Counted from the stretch's first letter, positions 5,840 through 14,238 are shown. The stretch: 22,314 bases of DNA from a virus (IMGVR_UViG_3300042923_000254:1-22314), one strand, 5' to 3'. Program-made: numbers and translations. Notes: generated by a model from the sequence alone, not told the origin.

Positions 5840-8800
5840 TTATCTGTTTATTTCTGCTATTGTGCGCGGCTTATTGCCGGTCTGTTGCTCGATGTATTTC
5901 AACAGGTCTTGCAGCTTTTGAAGCTCCTCTACTTGTTGGAAGTATTGAGCTTTATCGGCATCGTATTCCTTAAGGATGGAGCTTATTCCTAAGCCGGGAT
6001 CCCGGAACTTCTTATCTTGATCAGCATCAGATGGAGTTGTAAAGAAGTTGCTTACAGCACGTACCGGCTGGCCTCCAAGTTGTTCCGCAATGTAAGCTGC
6101 AGTCGAATCTATACCACCGAGACTCGCGCCAGCTCCGGGAATCGGGATTCCGAAAAAGTTCGTCGGAATAGAGTACTTCTTTTCCTGTCCTTCGAATTTT
6201 TCAATTGGCTTGTCGAAGAAGAAGCTTCGATTCAACGCCAACTCTGCAGGCAATTTCACAAGAGGTGTTGACGAATCGACGATTGTTTTTAATGGCGAGC
6301 TAAGTTTCGTAAGGTCGCCCACCGGAAGATTCAACCCAAGGAAACGCCCCTTACCCTCGTCGCCAGATACCGGAATAGCGAAGTTCTCCTTCATCCAATC
6401 CGGCACGTTTTCATCTTCAAGCCCAACGGCTTCCTGTGCATTCAGGCGGATCTTATTGACGTTCGCGTACTTTCTTGGATCGTTGATGAATTGCCGTAAT
6501 TGGAATGGTATATTATTTCGCATCCAGCGATAGAATGGCATCGCTCGAGTCATTATTTCGCGCTCAAACGGCGTTGTACGGCTGTAGTCGAATTGCACTT
6601 CGCGGACCTTATTCGCAGCTTGTTCAGCGCTCATTCCCTTATCTCGCGACCATTTGTACAGCGCAAAGCGCATGGCCTGATCGTTAAAGTCACCGAATTG
6701 TTGGGATGACTGAAAGGCGTTCAAAGGGTTTTTAAGATCGCCCAATTCCGTCTTTACCCGATTTCCAAATGTACCATCAAGTTTACTTCGCTTCTCAATG
6801 GTCCGGCGAATCGCTTCTTCCGGTTCTTCGCCACGCCGTGCAAACTCTACAGCAAGTTGTCCCGATGATCCTAACCCTTCCTGCCGAAACTCTCGGAACA
6901 ATGGGGATTCTTTACCGTTGACATAAGCCCGGAATGCTTCTTCGTATCCTTCCTTCGTATACTTCGCCAAGTTCTCCGGGCTCATCCCTGCGACATAGTT
7001 GTTGAACATCGCGCCCGCAATATTTCGAAGGTGGTATGGCACGGAAAACAAGGTCCCGCGCTTCCAGAAACTTTGTGCGGTGTCAAATGCCTTGATGAAG
7101 GAGTTAATGCCCTCGTCGGTAGTAAGCTTCTGGAATCGATCCAGCGCGACCTTGACCGACTTAGTAACGATATACTGGCCCCCGATTTCGTCGGACAATC
7201 CTAGGTCAGCACCGGCATCGTCACGGAGGAACTTATAATTGTTCGTATCGATAACAGTTTGATTTTTCGGCAAATCCGTTACCCGTTCGCCTTCTTTCAA
7301 CTTGCGGGCAAAGTTCGTATTCGATAATACTTGTCTTCGAAAATGTGCCGCATTTGCATACTCGATTAATCTTTTCTGACCAATTGCCGTAGCGAAAAAG
7401 GCATTTGGTTCAAACATTTGCCTTTCCAAGCGTTCGTTTATATCTTCAACGCTCCCGGGTACTTGGCGCGGCTTAACGACGCCTTTGCTGGGCTGTCCTG
7501 TGCCCTTATTCCCTCGGTCAATAGGGCTTATATTTCGTCTGCGTTTGCGCTCCTCGGCGGACAATACGTGTGTCATGTAGCCTTCCAATTCGCCAACGCC
7601 GATACCGTTGTTAGTGGCCCAATCCCTCATTTCATTGTTGGATCGGATGAGGGTTTCCGCCGCCTGACGCACGCCTTGCTCCTGCGAAAGCTCTCTTGCT
7701 GGACGTGGAATTTCCCGCTGCATGGTAATCGGATTTTTCGCGGCATTGCGAAGTGCCGAAACATCGTCTGACAATGATTGTATTTGTGAAATGTTTCCTT
7801 GCTTTTGAATCTTAAGATTATCGCGTAAACTATCTAATTGTTTTTGAAGTTCTTCCCTCCGTTGGAGCAGAAGGTTGAATTTAGGACTTCCACCTACAAC
7901 CTCAAATGCCTTACTTTCTGCTATTTTGTTCAAGTTGGCAGGTTGGTTTTTCTCCGATGTTAGTTTTCTTAATTCAGCGTTTTCTCTAGAAAAATACAAT
8001 CTCCTGATGTCGTTATCTACCTTATTCAAATCATTAACAGTTTGGGTTATGGCTTGGCTGATGTTTCCGATATCCGTAGTTCTCTGTTTCCCAATACCCC
8101 GAATCCGATTGACTGGAACGAATTCACTTTCGCCTTTGAACCGGAATTCCTTCGAACCATTGACGGTCCGTGTTTCTTCGATTTCACTCGTCTTTGAACC
8201 TTTAATCCGTTTTCCTTCCGACGAAAGCTTGTAAGCCTTATCTCCAGATTTCAGGTTTAAAGGATTGACTGATTCAATACGGGTATCACGAATATCTTTA
8301 CCAAGGTCTTCGATTTGCTGACGTTTTGCGTTCGCTGCGTTGGTTAGTTCTTTTCTACTTGTTGTGCGTGTTACACCATCCGGAAATTCGTAGGCTTTCA
8401 CCTCATCAAACTGACGCAACGGCGCTTCCATGATACGTCCGACGTCTGTTCCCTTGTCTAGACCTCCGGCAAGTTTCGCAGCGTCCGCAACGCGCTTCAT
8501 TGCCTCTTCCGTTTGGTAAGATATATTGTTTTCGGCCTTTCGCTTGGATCGTAGAATCGTATCGTCTGAACGTCCCTTCAAATCCTCGCCCAACTTGTAA
8601 TCCGGGACGAACAGGCGACCTAATGCCTCTTTACCACTCTCGGCTGCCGGTCTTGCACGTTCAGCCATAAACGTTGCAAACCCCGGTGATAAACGTTCTA
8701 TTGCCCCGATACCTGACTTTGCAGCGTTCCCAACTCCACGCGCCGCTGTTGATGCACCTCGCGCTAAAACTCCTCCTGGAACATACGTAAGGGGGTCCAA

Positions 8801-9232
8801 AGCGATATCTAATCCAGTACCGAGTGCGAACTTTCCAATCTTGTTTTCCACTCCGAGAGTTTCCGCTAAGTCAGCTCCGCGAGTACGATCAATGCCAGCG
8901 AATCCTCGACCAAATCCACGCAAGGCATTTTCACCTTGAATACCTTCGTTAATTGCATTAACCACACCGGATCCGGGGCGTCCTAGCAATTCCAAAGTAT
9001 CGAAAAAGGCGTTTTGTCCTTGCGGAAGATTGGTCAACTTCTCGAACCAGTTACGCCGGTCGGCGTCTGCTTTGACATAACCGGCGTCCTCGATTCTGCG
9101 TTCTGCATTGGAAATTGAATTGTTAACCTTGCTTACATCGAATGGATTGCTGGATTCTGGAGAGGTGAAGAAAGAACTTGTCTTTTGCGTTCTGTTACGC
9201 TGATTCGGCGTTTCCTCAGCAAAGAATGCCAT
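5840..9232 (-). CDS. Large internal virion / ejection protein, LPD38-like C-terminus
   Basis: 1130 aa, the largest gene. A polar N-terminus is followed by a Gly/Ala/Leu-rich, possibly membrane-active segment (about 130-190, LDIALDPLTYVPGGVLARGA), long helical coiled-coil parts (about 395-500), and a conserved-looking C-terminal half with LFSVPYHLRNIAGAMFNN (about 740) and MPFYRWMRNNIPFQLRQF (about 900). The last two resemble the large polyvalent protein-associated LPD38 type as I remember it. No lysozyme or transglycosylase motif was seen. Size, position after the tail genes and partner gene at 9246 suit an internal protein ejected with the DNA, as gp15/gp16 in T7-like phages. ATG 9232 follows AAGGAG. 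Confidence 0.7.
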   Translation of the reverse strand: MAFFAEETPNQRNRTQKTSSFFTSPESSNPFDVSKVNNSISNAERRIEDAGYVKADADRRNWFEKLTNLPQGQNAFFDTLELLGRPGSGVVNAINEGIQGENALRGFGRGFAGIDRTRGADLAETLGVENKIGKFALGTGLDIALDPLTYVPGGVLARGASTAARGVGNAAKSGIGAIERLSPGFATFMAERARPAAESGKEALGRLFVPDYKLGEDLKGRSDDTILRSKRKAENNISYQTEEAMKRVADAAKLAGGLDKGTDVGRIMEAPLRQFDEVKAYEFPDGVTRTTSRKELTNAANAKRQQIEDLGKDIRDTRIESVNPLNLKSGDKAYKLSSEGKRIKGSKTSEIEETRTVNGSKEFRFKGESEFVPVNRIRGIGKQRTTDIGNISQAITQTVNDLNKVDNDIRRLYFSRENAELRKLTSEKNQPANLNKIAESKAFEVVGGSPKFNLLLQRREELQKQLDSLRDNLKIQKQGNISQIQSLSDDVSALRNAAKNPITMQREIPRPARELSQEQGVRQAAETLIRSNNEMRDWATNNGIGVGELEGYMTHVLSAEERKRRRNISPIDRGNKGTGQPSKGVVKPRQVPGSVEDINERLERQMFEPNAFFATAIGQKRLIEYANAAHFRRQVLSNTNFARKLKEGERVTDLPKNQTVIDTNNYKFLRDDAGADLGLSDEIGGQYIVTKSVKVALDRFQKLTTDEGINSFIKAFDTAQSFWKRGTLFSVPYHLRNIAGAMFNNYVAGMSPENLAKYTKEGYEEAFRAYVNGKESPLFREFRQEGLGSSGQLAVEFARRGEEPEEAIRRTIEKRSKLDGTFGNRVKTELGDLKNPLNAFQSSQQFGDFNDQAMRFALYKWSRDKGMSAEQAANKVREVQFDYSRTTPFEREIMTRAMPFYRWMRNNIPFQLRQFINDPRKYANVNKIRLNAQEAVGLEDENVPDWMKENFAIPVSGDEGKGRFLGLNLPVGDLTKLSSPLKTIVDSSTPLVKLPAELALNRSFFFDKPIEKFEGQEKKYSIPTNFFGIPIPGAGASLGGIDSTAAYIAEQLGGQPVRAVSNFFTTPSDADQDKKFRDPGLGISSILKEYDADKAQYFQQVEELQKLQDLLKYIEQQTGNKPRTIAEINR

Positions 9233-9245
9233 TCGTCACCACTCC

Positions 9246-10883
9246 TTATTGTCCATTCAATGAAGGGTTTTCCTTGCTAATTCGGTCTAGATTGGCTTGA
9301 TCAATCAACTTAGAGAACCCAAGCATTCCATATCCGGCTAAATTCTTAAGCCAGTTTGTATTGAATGCTGAATTCCCGGAAGGTTCCTTTTCATTACTTG
9401 GATTAAGGTTCGGATAGAGCGTATATATAGCTTGCTTCATCCTTTCACCATCTTCCGATTGTTCCGCACCTATCTTTACCTTGTCGTCAATCTGTTTCAA
9501 AAGGTCTTTAGGCTGGGCTTTTCCTGTTGAAAGCATGTCGTACATTGCACTCAAATCCGCTGCATACCGCGGTGTGTTCATGCCTTGTACATCAATGCCG
9601 AATTCTTTCATAAAGTCAGGCATTTTTCCTGTTGCTTTAAACGAATCCAGACCTTGCGAGAACATTCTATCTATCTGCTGATTTTTTTGATTTTGGGCCT
9701 GTGACTCTAATTGCGCTTTGGTTTGTTGTCTATCAAGATCAAGTCGTTCCCGCGCAATCTGGTTACTAACACCTTGTTGCTTGACCTGATTATTGAATTG
9801 CGCTTGCTCCATCGCATAGTTCAGTCCGAAGCGTCGTACATCCTCGTCGAACTTCTGTTTATATTGCTCGTCTGCGATTTGGTCGCGGGCCTGCTTATAT
9901 TCGAATTCTTGGTCATATCGTTGGTCGCCTACTTGATCCCGACCGACTTGATAGTCGAAGTTCCGCTGGTCCGTCCTTGCTTGAAGCGTAGGCACTCCCT
10001 GATAGCTCGCCACATTGCGCGCAGCGTCCGCATAGTCGTTTTCGTACCCGGCCCCAACTTGATCCGCATTGATCCCGAAGCGGGAATAAAGAGCGTTACG
10101 GAGTGCCTCAGCTTGCGATCGGAATCCGGCCATTTGATCGGAAGATACGTTTCCACCCTCTGCCTGTTGCTTCAGCGCAAGGATGTCGCCAAGGATGTTC
10201 CGAGCTTCGGGGTTCAAGTATGTCCCCGTCAACCCGGCTTCGGTCACCCCTTGGTTAAACGTCTGATTCTCCCGCGCCAGTCCCTGATTGAACGATTGAT
10301 TCTGCTGCCCACTCAACAATTGGCTGAGTGCCGATAGGTTTCCGATTTGGTCCTGACCTACGCCGTAATTGTCGAGCATCGCCTGCCGTTGCCTATTCGC
10401 GTCGTCGTTGTAGCGCTGGTATGCTTTCTCAATCATGGTTGGGAGGAGATTCGTCTGCACATCACTTACTGCCCGTTGCTGGATCTGATTTGCCCGGTCT
10501 ACAGCTATAGACGAATTACCGATGCCCCGCGATCCGAGACTAACCATTGCATTGTTCTGCGCCGTTTTCGCGTTCTGCAAAGCTCCGGCGAGTGCAGATT
10601 GATATTGTTGATCCGTATTCGGGTTATAACTAAACGGTTGTGGCGCTGTATACGTAGGCTGTGACGACGTTAGACGCGATGCCAAGGCGTTGTTAACTTG
10701 CCCGATCTGTGAAGTCGGTGACGCGCTGCTGAATCCGCTGAGCGCCTGAGCGAGTGGCGTCTGTCCAGCCGATGTATTCGTTATCGTCTCAGCTCGCGGA
10801 GAAATCATATGCGGATATTGTACGGTCGTGATTTGCTGATCTTTATTGGGTCGTGGAGGCCCGTATGGTTGGGCTGTTGCCAT
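9246..10883 (-). CDS. Glutamine-rich internal virion-like protein
   Basis: 545 aa, extremely rich in Gln, Asn and Ala, low in hydrophobic segments. The N-terminus is Pro/Ser/Thr-rich and disordered (about 1-95); the middle is largely helical with imperfect Gln-rich repeats (about 95-400, e.g. NRQRQAMLDNYGVG, then repeated blocks around NQTFNQG and DYQVGRDQ). Such proteins occur as ejection or internal head proteins in short-tailed phages. The 13-bp gap to the 1130-aa gene implies they are made together. ATG 10883 follows AGGGGTG. Function is by context. Confidence 0.65.
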   Translation of the reverse strand: MATAQPYGPPRPNKDQQITTVQYPHMISPRAETITNTSAGQTPLAQALSGFSSASPTSQIGQVNNALASRLTSSQPTYTAPQPFSYNPNTDQQYQSALAGALQNAKTAQNNAMVSLGSRGIGNSSIAVDRANQIQQRAVSDVQTNLLPTMIEKAYQRYNDDANRQRQAMLDNYGVGQDQIGNLSALSQLLSGQQNQSFNQGLARENQTFNQGVTEAGLTGTYLNPEARNILGDILALKQQAEGGNVSSDQMAGFRSQAEALRNALYSRFGINADQVGAGYENDYADAARNVASYQGVPTLQARTDQRNFDYQVGRDQVGDQRYDQEFEYKQARDQIADEQYKQKFDEDVRRFGLNYAMEQAQFNNQVKQQGVSNQIARERLDLDRQQTKAQLESQAQNQKNQQIDRMFSQGLDSFKATGKMPDFMKEFGIDVQGMNTPRYAADLSAMYDMLSTGKAQPKDLLKQIDDKVKIGAEQSEDGERMKQAIYTLYPNLNPSNEKEPSGNSAFNTNWLKNLAGYGMLGFSKLIDQANLDRISKENPSLNGQ

Positions 10884-10904
10884 GGTATCACCCCTCTAGA
10901 GTAA

Positions 10905-10937
10905 TAAAAAAAGCCACCCGAATGAGCGACCTTGTGG
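10905..10937 (-). terminator. Weak leftward terminator before the 545-aa gene
   Basis: On the minus strand a short CCAC/GTGG stem (10937-10934 with 10917-10914) is followed by C and TTTTTTT (10912-10905). The stem is weak but the U-tract is good. It may attenuate late transcription or end leftward transcripts from the toxin locus. Confidence 0.3.
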
Positions 10938-10943
10938 TATTAT
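10935..10943 (+). promoter_or_regulatory. Extended -10 promoter of the toxin gene
   Basis: TGGTATTAT is a good extended -10 without an obvious -35. A start near 10950 would place the 5' arm of the inverted repeat (10950-10970) at the extreme 5' end of the toxin mRNA, as in known type I toxin messages. Confidence 0.5.
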
Positions 10944-10999
10944 ATGGATTGTACAACTGAACTTGGGCGGTTGCGTTCCTCCAGAAAGGGGGAATGCAT

Positions 11000-11077
11000 A
11001 TGACCTTTTCGACGTCAGAAGTTATCGCGTTAGGCATGTTCTTGCTTGCGCTGTTGGCTTACCTGAAACGAAAATAA
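11000..11077 (+). CDS. Type I toxin, BsrE/holin-like-toxin family
   Basis: 25-aa peptide: a short polar N-terminus (MTFSTSE), one transmembrane helix (IALGMFLLALLAY) and a basic end (LKRK). This matches the pattern of small membrane toxins of the BsrE/TxpA/'putative holin-like toxin' class, in particular the G-x-F-x-x-A-L-L-x-Y-x-x-K core that I recall from BsrE. These depolarise the membrane unless an antisense RNA blocks them. AAAGGGGG lies 7 nt before the ATG. The gene is the only rightward one among the late genes, with its own promoter and terminators and a candidate antisense RNA, which supports a toxin rather than a chance ORF. Confidence 0.75.
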   Translation: MTFSTSEVIALGMFLLALLAYLKRK

Positions 11078-11112
11078 CCCGCCCAGGTTAGCTGCCAGGT
11101 GACGGGTTATTT
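11072..11112 (-). terminator. Hairpin ending the antisense RNA (possibly bidirectional)
   Basis: AAATAACCCG (11072-11081) and CGGGTTATTT (11103-11112) form a perfect 10-bp stem over the toxin stop codon. Leftward it is followed by TCGTTT, rightward by CTTGTAG; either direction could terminate at moderate strength. Confidence 0.6.
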
Positions 11113-11158
11113 CTTGTAGAACCATTTAGCAGGAGGATCCCACCCAAGTGTTGTACAG

Positions 11159-11193
11159 GGAGTCGGCGGCAACCGGCTCCTGTTTCTATTTTT
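11159..11193 (+). terminator. Distal terminator of the toxin mRNA
   Basis: GGAGTCGG (11159-11166) pairs with CCGGCTCC (11173-11180), one G-T wobble, 6-nt loop, then TGTTTCTATTTTT. It would end a toxin message of about 245 nt, directly after the 3' arm of the inverted repeat. Confidence 0.7.
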
Positions 11194-11209
11194 ATGATAC
11201 TTCAATCTT

Positions 11210-11237
11210 TTTATACCCGCAATTGATGTATCTTCAA
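11210..11237 (-). promoter_or_regulatory. Candidate antitoxin promoter
   Basis: Minus strand: TTGAAG (11237-11232), 16-bp spacer, TATAAA (11215-11210). Located between the 44-aa gene and the toxin gene, pointing at the toxin 3' end. Confidence 0.45.
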
Positions 11238-11253
11238 CATTTACTAATCCAGT

Positions 11254-11388
11254 TCAGTCTTTCGTTATTACAAGTGGTTCTCCAATTTCATATTTTATTT
11301 GGACAGTCTCCAATTCTTGTTTCTCTTTAAAATCATCACAGGCACCGTGCGATATGCACAATAAATAGCATAATAACAATACAGTCAT
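11254..11388 (-). CDS. Small exported or lipoprotein-like peptide, 44 aa
   Basis: ATG 11388 lies 4 nt after GGAGGAGA, which overlaps the stop of the upstream fibre-like gene; stop TGA at 11254. Residues 3-13 are a hydrophobic stretch (VLLLCYLLCIS) followed by HGAC with Cys17, a poor match to a lipobox, then a charged tail (DDFKEKQELETVQIKYEIGE). It could be a short lipoprotein or membrane peptide made with the late genes. The very good ribosome site favours a real gene. No family recognised. Confidence 0.55.
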   Translation of the reverse strand: MTVLLLCYLLCISHGACDDFKEKQELETVQIKYEIGEPLVITKD

Positions 11389-11399
11389 ACATTCTCCTC

Positions 11400-12218
11400 C
11401 TAAGTGAGCGTTACAGAACTGATAACCCCACCGTTGGCATTCAACAAGTTCAATATTTTGGAACCGGAATCGTATGATAGTGATCGTCCAGCAAGTGATT
11501 CCATCGCGACAGGTTGATTATTTACGGTAACTGCTGTTGTTGCGTTGATTACTGGCGCAGTAATTTTTTCGTTTACCACCATTCCCTGCGAACTACCAAT
11601 AGTGAAAGTAACAAATCCGCCGGCTGTAAAGGACATGTCTCCGGACTGCGATGCGATTCGTCCAGCAGTTCCCCCAGATGAATTGTTGAATATGATTGCT
11701 TTGTCCCCAACGGTTGAGGCGTTCATATACAGGTTGTCTCCGATTGAAACATCTGAGGTAACGTTTATATCCGCGCCAGCGACTATATCGCCACGGAATG
11801 ATGCGTTTCCATTGGTGTCTATTTCAACGGTGTTAATCGTCCCATTATTAACGGTCATACCGCTAGGATCAAATTGGATATAAGCATCTCCGGAAAGGTT
11901 GATCCTGAACGTCGCATCGTGTATGGTTACATTTCCGTCGATGTCTACCGTAAACGTGTTTTGCGAACCATCATTTACCGTTATACCGGTACCATCAATA
12001 ACAACATAAGCGCCGCCGTTGAGATCTGATCTGATTGTGACTTTTCCGGCATCGAGCGTACCTGTATAAATCTTATTGGCCGTCAGGCGGCGTATATTCA
12101 CCGAGTCCAGACCGCCGTTGAGCAAATACTCGATTACATCGAATCCGGCTCCCACAGCGGTGCGTACTTTCTCGAACGAGTCATCATGTCCGATCTTTGG
12201 TAATGATTCTGTAGCCAT
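11400..12218 (-). CDS. Fibre-like tail protein with internal repeat
   Basis: 272 aa, beta-rich, Gly/Asn/Thr-rich. The N-terminus (about 1-45) is helical. NIRRLTANKIYTGTLDAGKV (41-60) is the 'ANKI-TGTLDA' element common in Gram-positive tail/baseplate proteins just before the fibre part. Residues 69-99 and 111-141 are an internal duplication (GAYVVIDGTGITVNDGSQN versus DAYIQFDPSGMTVNNGTIN). The C-terminus ends in another beta region. Likely a trimeric fibre or spike attached to the tail hub made by the neighbouring gene. ATG 12218 follows AAGGAGG. There is no enzymatic motif. Confidence 0.7.
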   Translation of the reverse strand: MATESLPKIGHDDSFEKVRTAVGAGFDVIEYLLNGGLDSVNIRRLTANKIYTGTLDAGKVTIRSDLNGGAYVVIDGTGITVNDGSQNTFTVDIDGNVTIHDATFRINLSGDAYIQFDPSGMTVNNGTINTVEIDTNGNASFRGDIVAGADINVTSDVSIGDNLYMNASTVGDKAIIFNNSSGGTAGRIASQSGDMSFTAGGFVTFTIGSSQGMVVNEKITAPVINATTAVTVNNQPVAMESLAGRSLSYDSGSKILNLLNANGGVISSVTLT

Positions 12219-12229
12219 GATATTCCTCC

Positions 12230-13678
12230 TTACACAATGGGTTTGGCGTCCTGGACGAGAGATATTTCTTTCATTGTGATGACGCCTGTAAAGTCGTATT
12301 TGATTGTGGCGAAGTTGGTTCGGTACAGTGACCCCGGGATGATTCCGACACGTTGGCTTTCAATTGTAGTCGTGGCCGAATACGTCTGTTGAATGGTGAA
12401 GCCTGACGTTTGTTCCGGGTCCGTGCTGGCCGATACCGTGACAGAGCCACCGGATTCAATATCCATGATGCTCCAGCCTCGTTTGAATACGACCTTTTGG
12501 GAGTACGATGGTGCTCCGAAAACTTTGCTCATCCAGTAACCGGATATAGCCGAACCATTGTCGGTAGCGAGTCCTCCGACCTTCCGCACTTGGCCTTCCA
12601 CACCACCGATGTATAGCGTGTTTTCAATGTTGGTCATGTTGAGTGGTGCAAAATTGCGCCAAACGCTCCATATTTGAAACTCTGTATTGTACTCAAGAAT
12701 CACGTTTGGTTCGGTAGCCCCATCAATGGGGAGACCCACATAAAGCATGCGACCGTCAGTAGACGCACAGCATTTATTTATAGCCGCACTATTAATCCGA
12801 TCCACGAAATTTTGTACGGGTTCAGAGAATGCTTTACTAACGCTAGTACCACCGTCGTACTTGAATATTCCGGTACGGTGGACAAAATAAATTTCTCCGT
12901 TTATAGTCGTTATCGCCTGATTGGATACGGCTCCAATAGAATCATCAATTCGCTTTAAGGTGAAGGCGTCGGCATAAGTTCCGAATAGGTTGTATATCGA
13001 ATCAGGTTTGAAAATGATAAGTCGATTCGGACCATTACGGATACCGCTGATAACTTGACCATCCGATGATTCTACCTCGATAAATCCGGGGTTAGAATCG
13101 TCGTCCGGGTCAGGCGCGGTCGTCCAGTTTGTTCCTACTCGATACTCGGAAAAGTGAAGCGTATTTTTGACCGCGCCCCATAATCGTTCGATGTAGGTTT
13201 CGATGAAGTTCAGTCCGCTCGGCGCATCGGTCAAATCCTGTACCGTTGATCCGTCGTATCGCTTCACCGGGTCCGTTCCATTTGCACCAATTAGGTTAAT
13301 ATCCGGGAATCCGCCTTGGAAGTTCGTGAACGACCAATTCGCAGTTGTGTTGAGCGATCCACCGCCCGTTACAGCGCTCCATGAACCTCCGCTATACTTG
13401 TACCATTGCCCATTCGACACGGCGTTCAATTCGCTGTTTTTCCAAGCGTACAGACCCAATACTCGAGCAGACAAAGCGGACCCGAGCACAGAAAATCCCG
13501 GCCTCGTTTTGATGACCGGGAAATCGGATGTTGTCATATTGGAGATATCTGCAGCAAACGTCGGATCGATGGACATGGGGTCAAGCCGATTGACGCCGCG
13601 AAACTGCCGGATCGTGAACGTCGGATTCGGATTCGACTGGCGTAATTCCAACGGCGGGTACTGAATTAATCGCCTCAT
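12230..13678 (-). CDS. Tail hub/stopper protein (T7 gp12 or P22 gp10-like)
   Basis: 482 aa, all-beta by residue pattern. The N-terminal signature FRGVNRLDPMSIDPTFAAD (about 28-46), followed by ISNMTTSDFPVIKTRPG, is what short-tailed phage nozzle or DNA-stabilisation proteins carry (gene products that close the portal channel). Later repeated beta segments (NGEIYFVHRTGIFKYDG, NTLYIGGVEGQVRKVGG) suggest a propeller-like body. ATG 13678 overlaps the stop of the adaptor gene as ATGA, so these two partners are translationally coupled, as expected for tail-tube A/B pairs. Confidence 0.7.
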   Translation of the reverse strand: MRRLIQYPPLELRQSNPNPTFTIRQFRGVNRLDPMSIDPTFAADISNMTTSDFPVIKTRPGFSVLGSALSARVLGLYAWKNSELNAVSNGQWYKYSGGSWSAVTGGGSLNTTANWSFTNFQGGFPDINLIGANGTDPVKRYDGSTVQDLTDAPSGLNFIETYIERLWGAVKNTLHFSEYRVGTNWTTAPDPDDDSNPGFIEVESSDGQVISGIRNGPNRLIIFKPDSIYNLFGTYADAFTLKRIDDSIGAVSNQAITTINGEIYFVHRTGIFKYDGGTSVSKAFSEPVQNFVDRINSAAINKCCASTDGRMLYVGLPIDGATEPNVILEYNTEFQIWSVWRNFAPLNMTNIENTLYIGGVEGQVRKVGGLATDNGSAISGYWMSKVFGAPSYSQKVVFKRGWSIMDIESGGSVTVSASTDPEQTSGFTIQQTYSATTTIESQRVGIIPGSLYRTNFATIKYDFTGVITMKEISLVQDAKPIV

Positions 13679-14238
13679 GCCGTCTCACGTCCTTGGTAAT
13701 TTTGCGCCGCAATGTTAAGGGCTTGTCGGTATTGTTGACCGAAGTTGCTCGCTTGCTCAATGTCGTTCTGAGCTTCAGCGATGTACTGGCAAAGCCCCAA
13801 TACGTAGATGTAATGGTACTCTGGAGGAGCATCTGGCGTCTGCGCAGTTGATGTAAGGTTAGTCGTTGCAGTCCTATGGTATCTGACTAATCCCTGCACC
13901 CCCGAGCTTGACGGCGCAGCGGACAGCGCGAGCGTCTTACTCGTATCGTTGAATGTGAACCAATTGTGTACCGGTTGTATGTCCTGATAGTTCAGGGAAT
14001 CGAACTTCAGCCGGCCTATGATGACCTTATCCATGTTCTTCTCGCGTAGTTCTGTTCCCGATAAGGTGTACGTTTTCTGACCAGACACGGACGTAAAGAA
14101 TACCGTTTGAGGAATTTTCACGGTATTAAAAAAGTCCTGATTGATATTATTCAACCAAGACACTTGCGTCGGCGTTCCGTATTCGTGTTGGATCATGCTC
14201 AGGGCTTCATCAATGATTTGTTGGATGGTAAGACCCAC
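13675..14238 (-). CDS. Second head-to-tail adaptor-like protein
   Basis: 187 aa from GTG 14238, chosen because GAGGGGTG stands 6 nt upstream; a longer TTG form (14259) would overlap the ribosome site. Helical N-terminus (GLTIQQIIDEALSMIQHEYG), a central beta part (SGQKTYTLSGTE), then PPEYHYIYVLGLCQYIAEAQ and a Tyr/Gln-rich end helix. This order of helices, 'GQ-x-Y-x-L' strand and PPEYH helix is seen in T7 gp11/P22 gp4-type adaptors and also in the 17194-17799 product. Coupled to the stopper gene downstream. It forms the ring below the portal, or a second ring. Confidence 0.65.
   Translation of the reverse strand: MGLTIQQIIDEALSMIQHEYGTPTQVSWLNNINQDFFNTVKIPQTVFFTSVSGQKTYTLSGTELREKNMDKVIIGRLKFDSLNYQDIQPVHNWFTFNDTSKTLALSAAPSSSGVQGLVRYHRTATTNLTSTAQTPDAPPEYHYIYVLGLCQYIAEAQNDIEQASNFGQQYRQALNIAAQNYQGRETA

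Larger units (their letters stand above)
10950..11157. repeat. Inverted repeat joining both ends of the toxin mRNA
   Basis: The arm TGTACAACTGAACTTGGG (10950-10967, then CGG) is matched in reverse complement at 11139-11157, which reads TGTACAACACTTGGGTGGG on the minus strand; the only difference in the shared part is three extra bases. The arms flank the toxin gene, one at the predicted mRNA 5' end, the other just before the distal terminator. Confidence 0.6.
11063..11203 (-). ncRNA. Candidate antisense antitoxin RNA
   Basis: A minus-strand promoter (TTGAAG 11237-11232, 16-bp spacer, TATAAA 11215-11210) would start an RNA near 11203. It would end at the hairpin 11072-11112, giving about 140 nt complementary to the 3' half of the toxin message, including the last codons. 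Overlap at the 3' ends is the arrangement of txpA/RatA and bsrG/SR4. Predicted only; both ends are estimates. Confidence 0.45.

Noticed and set aside
9711-10337. 208-codon rightward ORF opposite the 545-aa gene
   Set aside because: No ribosome site and no protein-like pattern; it arises from the Gln-rich codons of the true gene.
11107-11253. Open frame of 48 codons continuing after the TGA of the 44-aa gene (ends DPPAKWFYKK)
   Set aside because: It would need stop read-through and overlaps the antisense RNA and terminators; probably chance, though conservation of this end could be checked.
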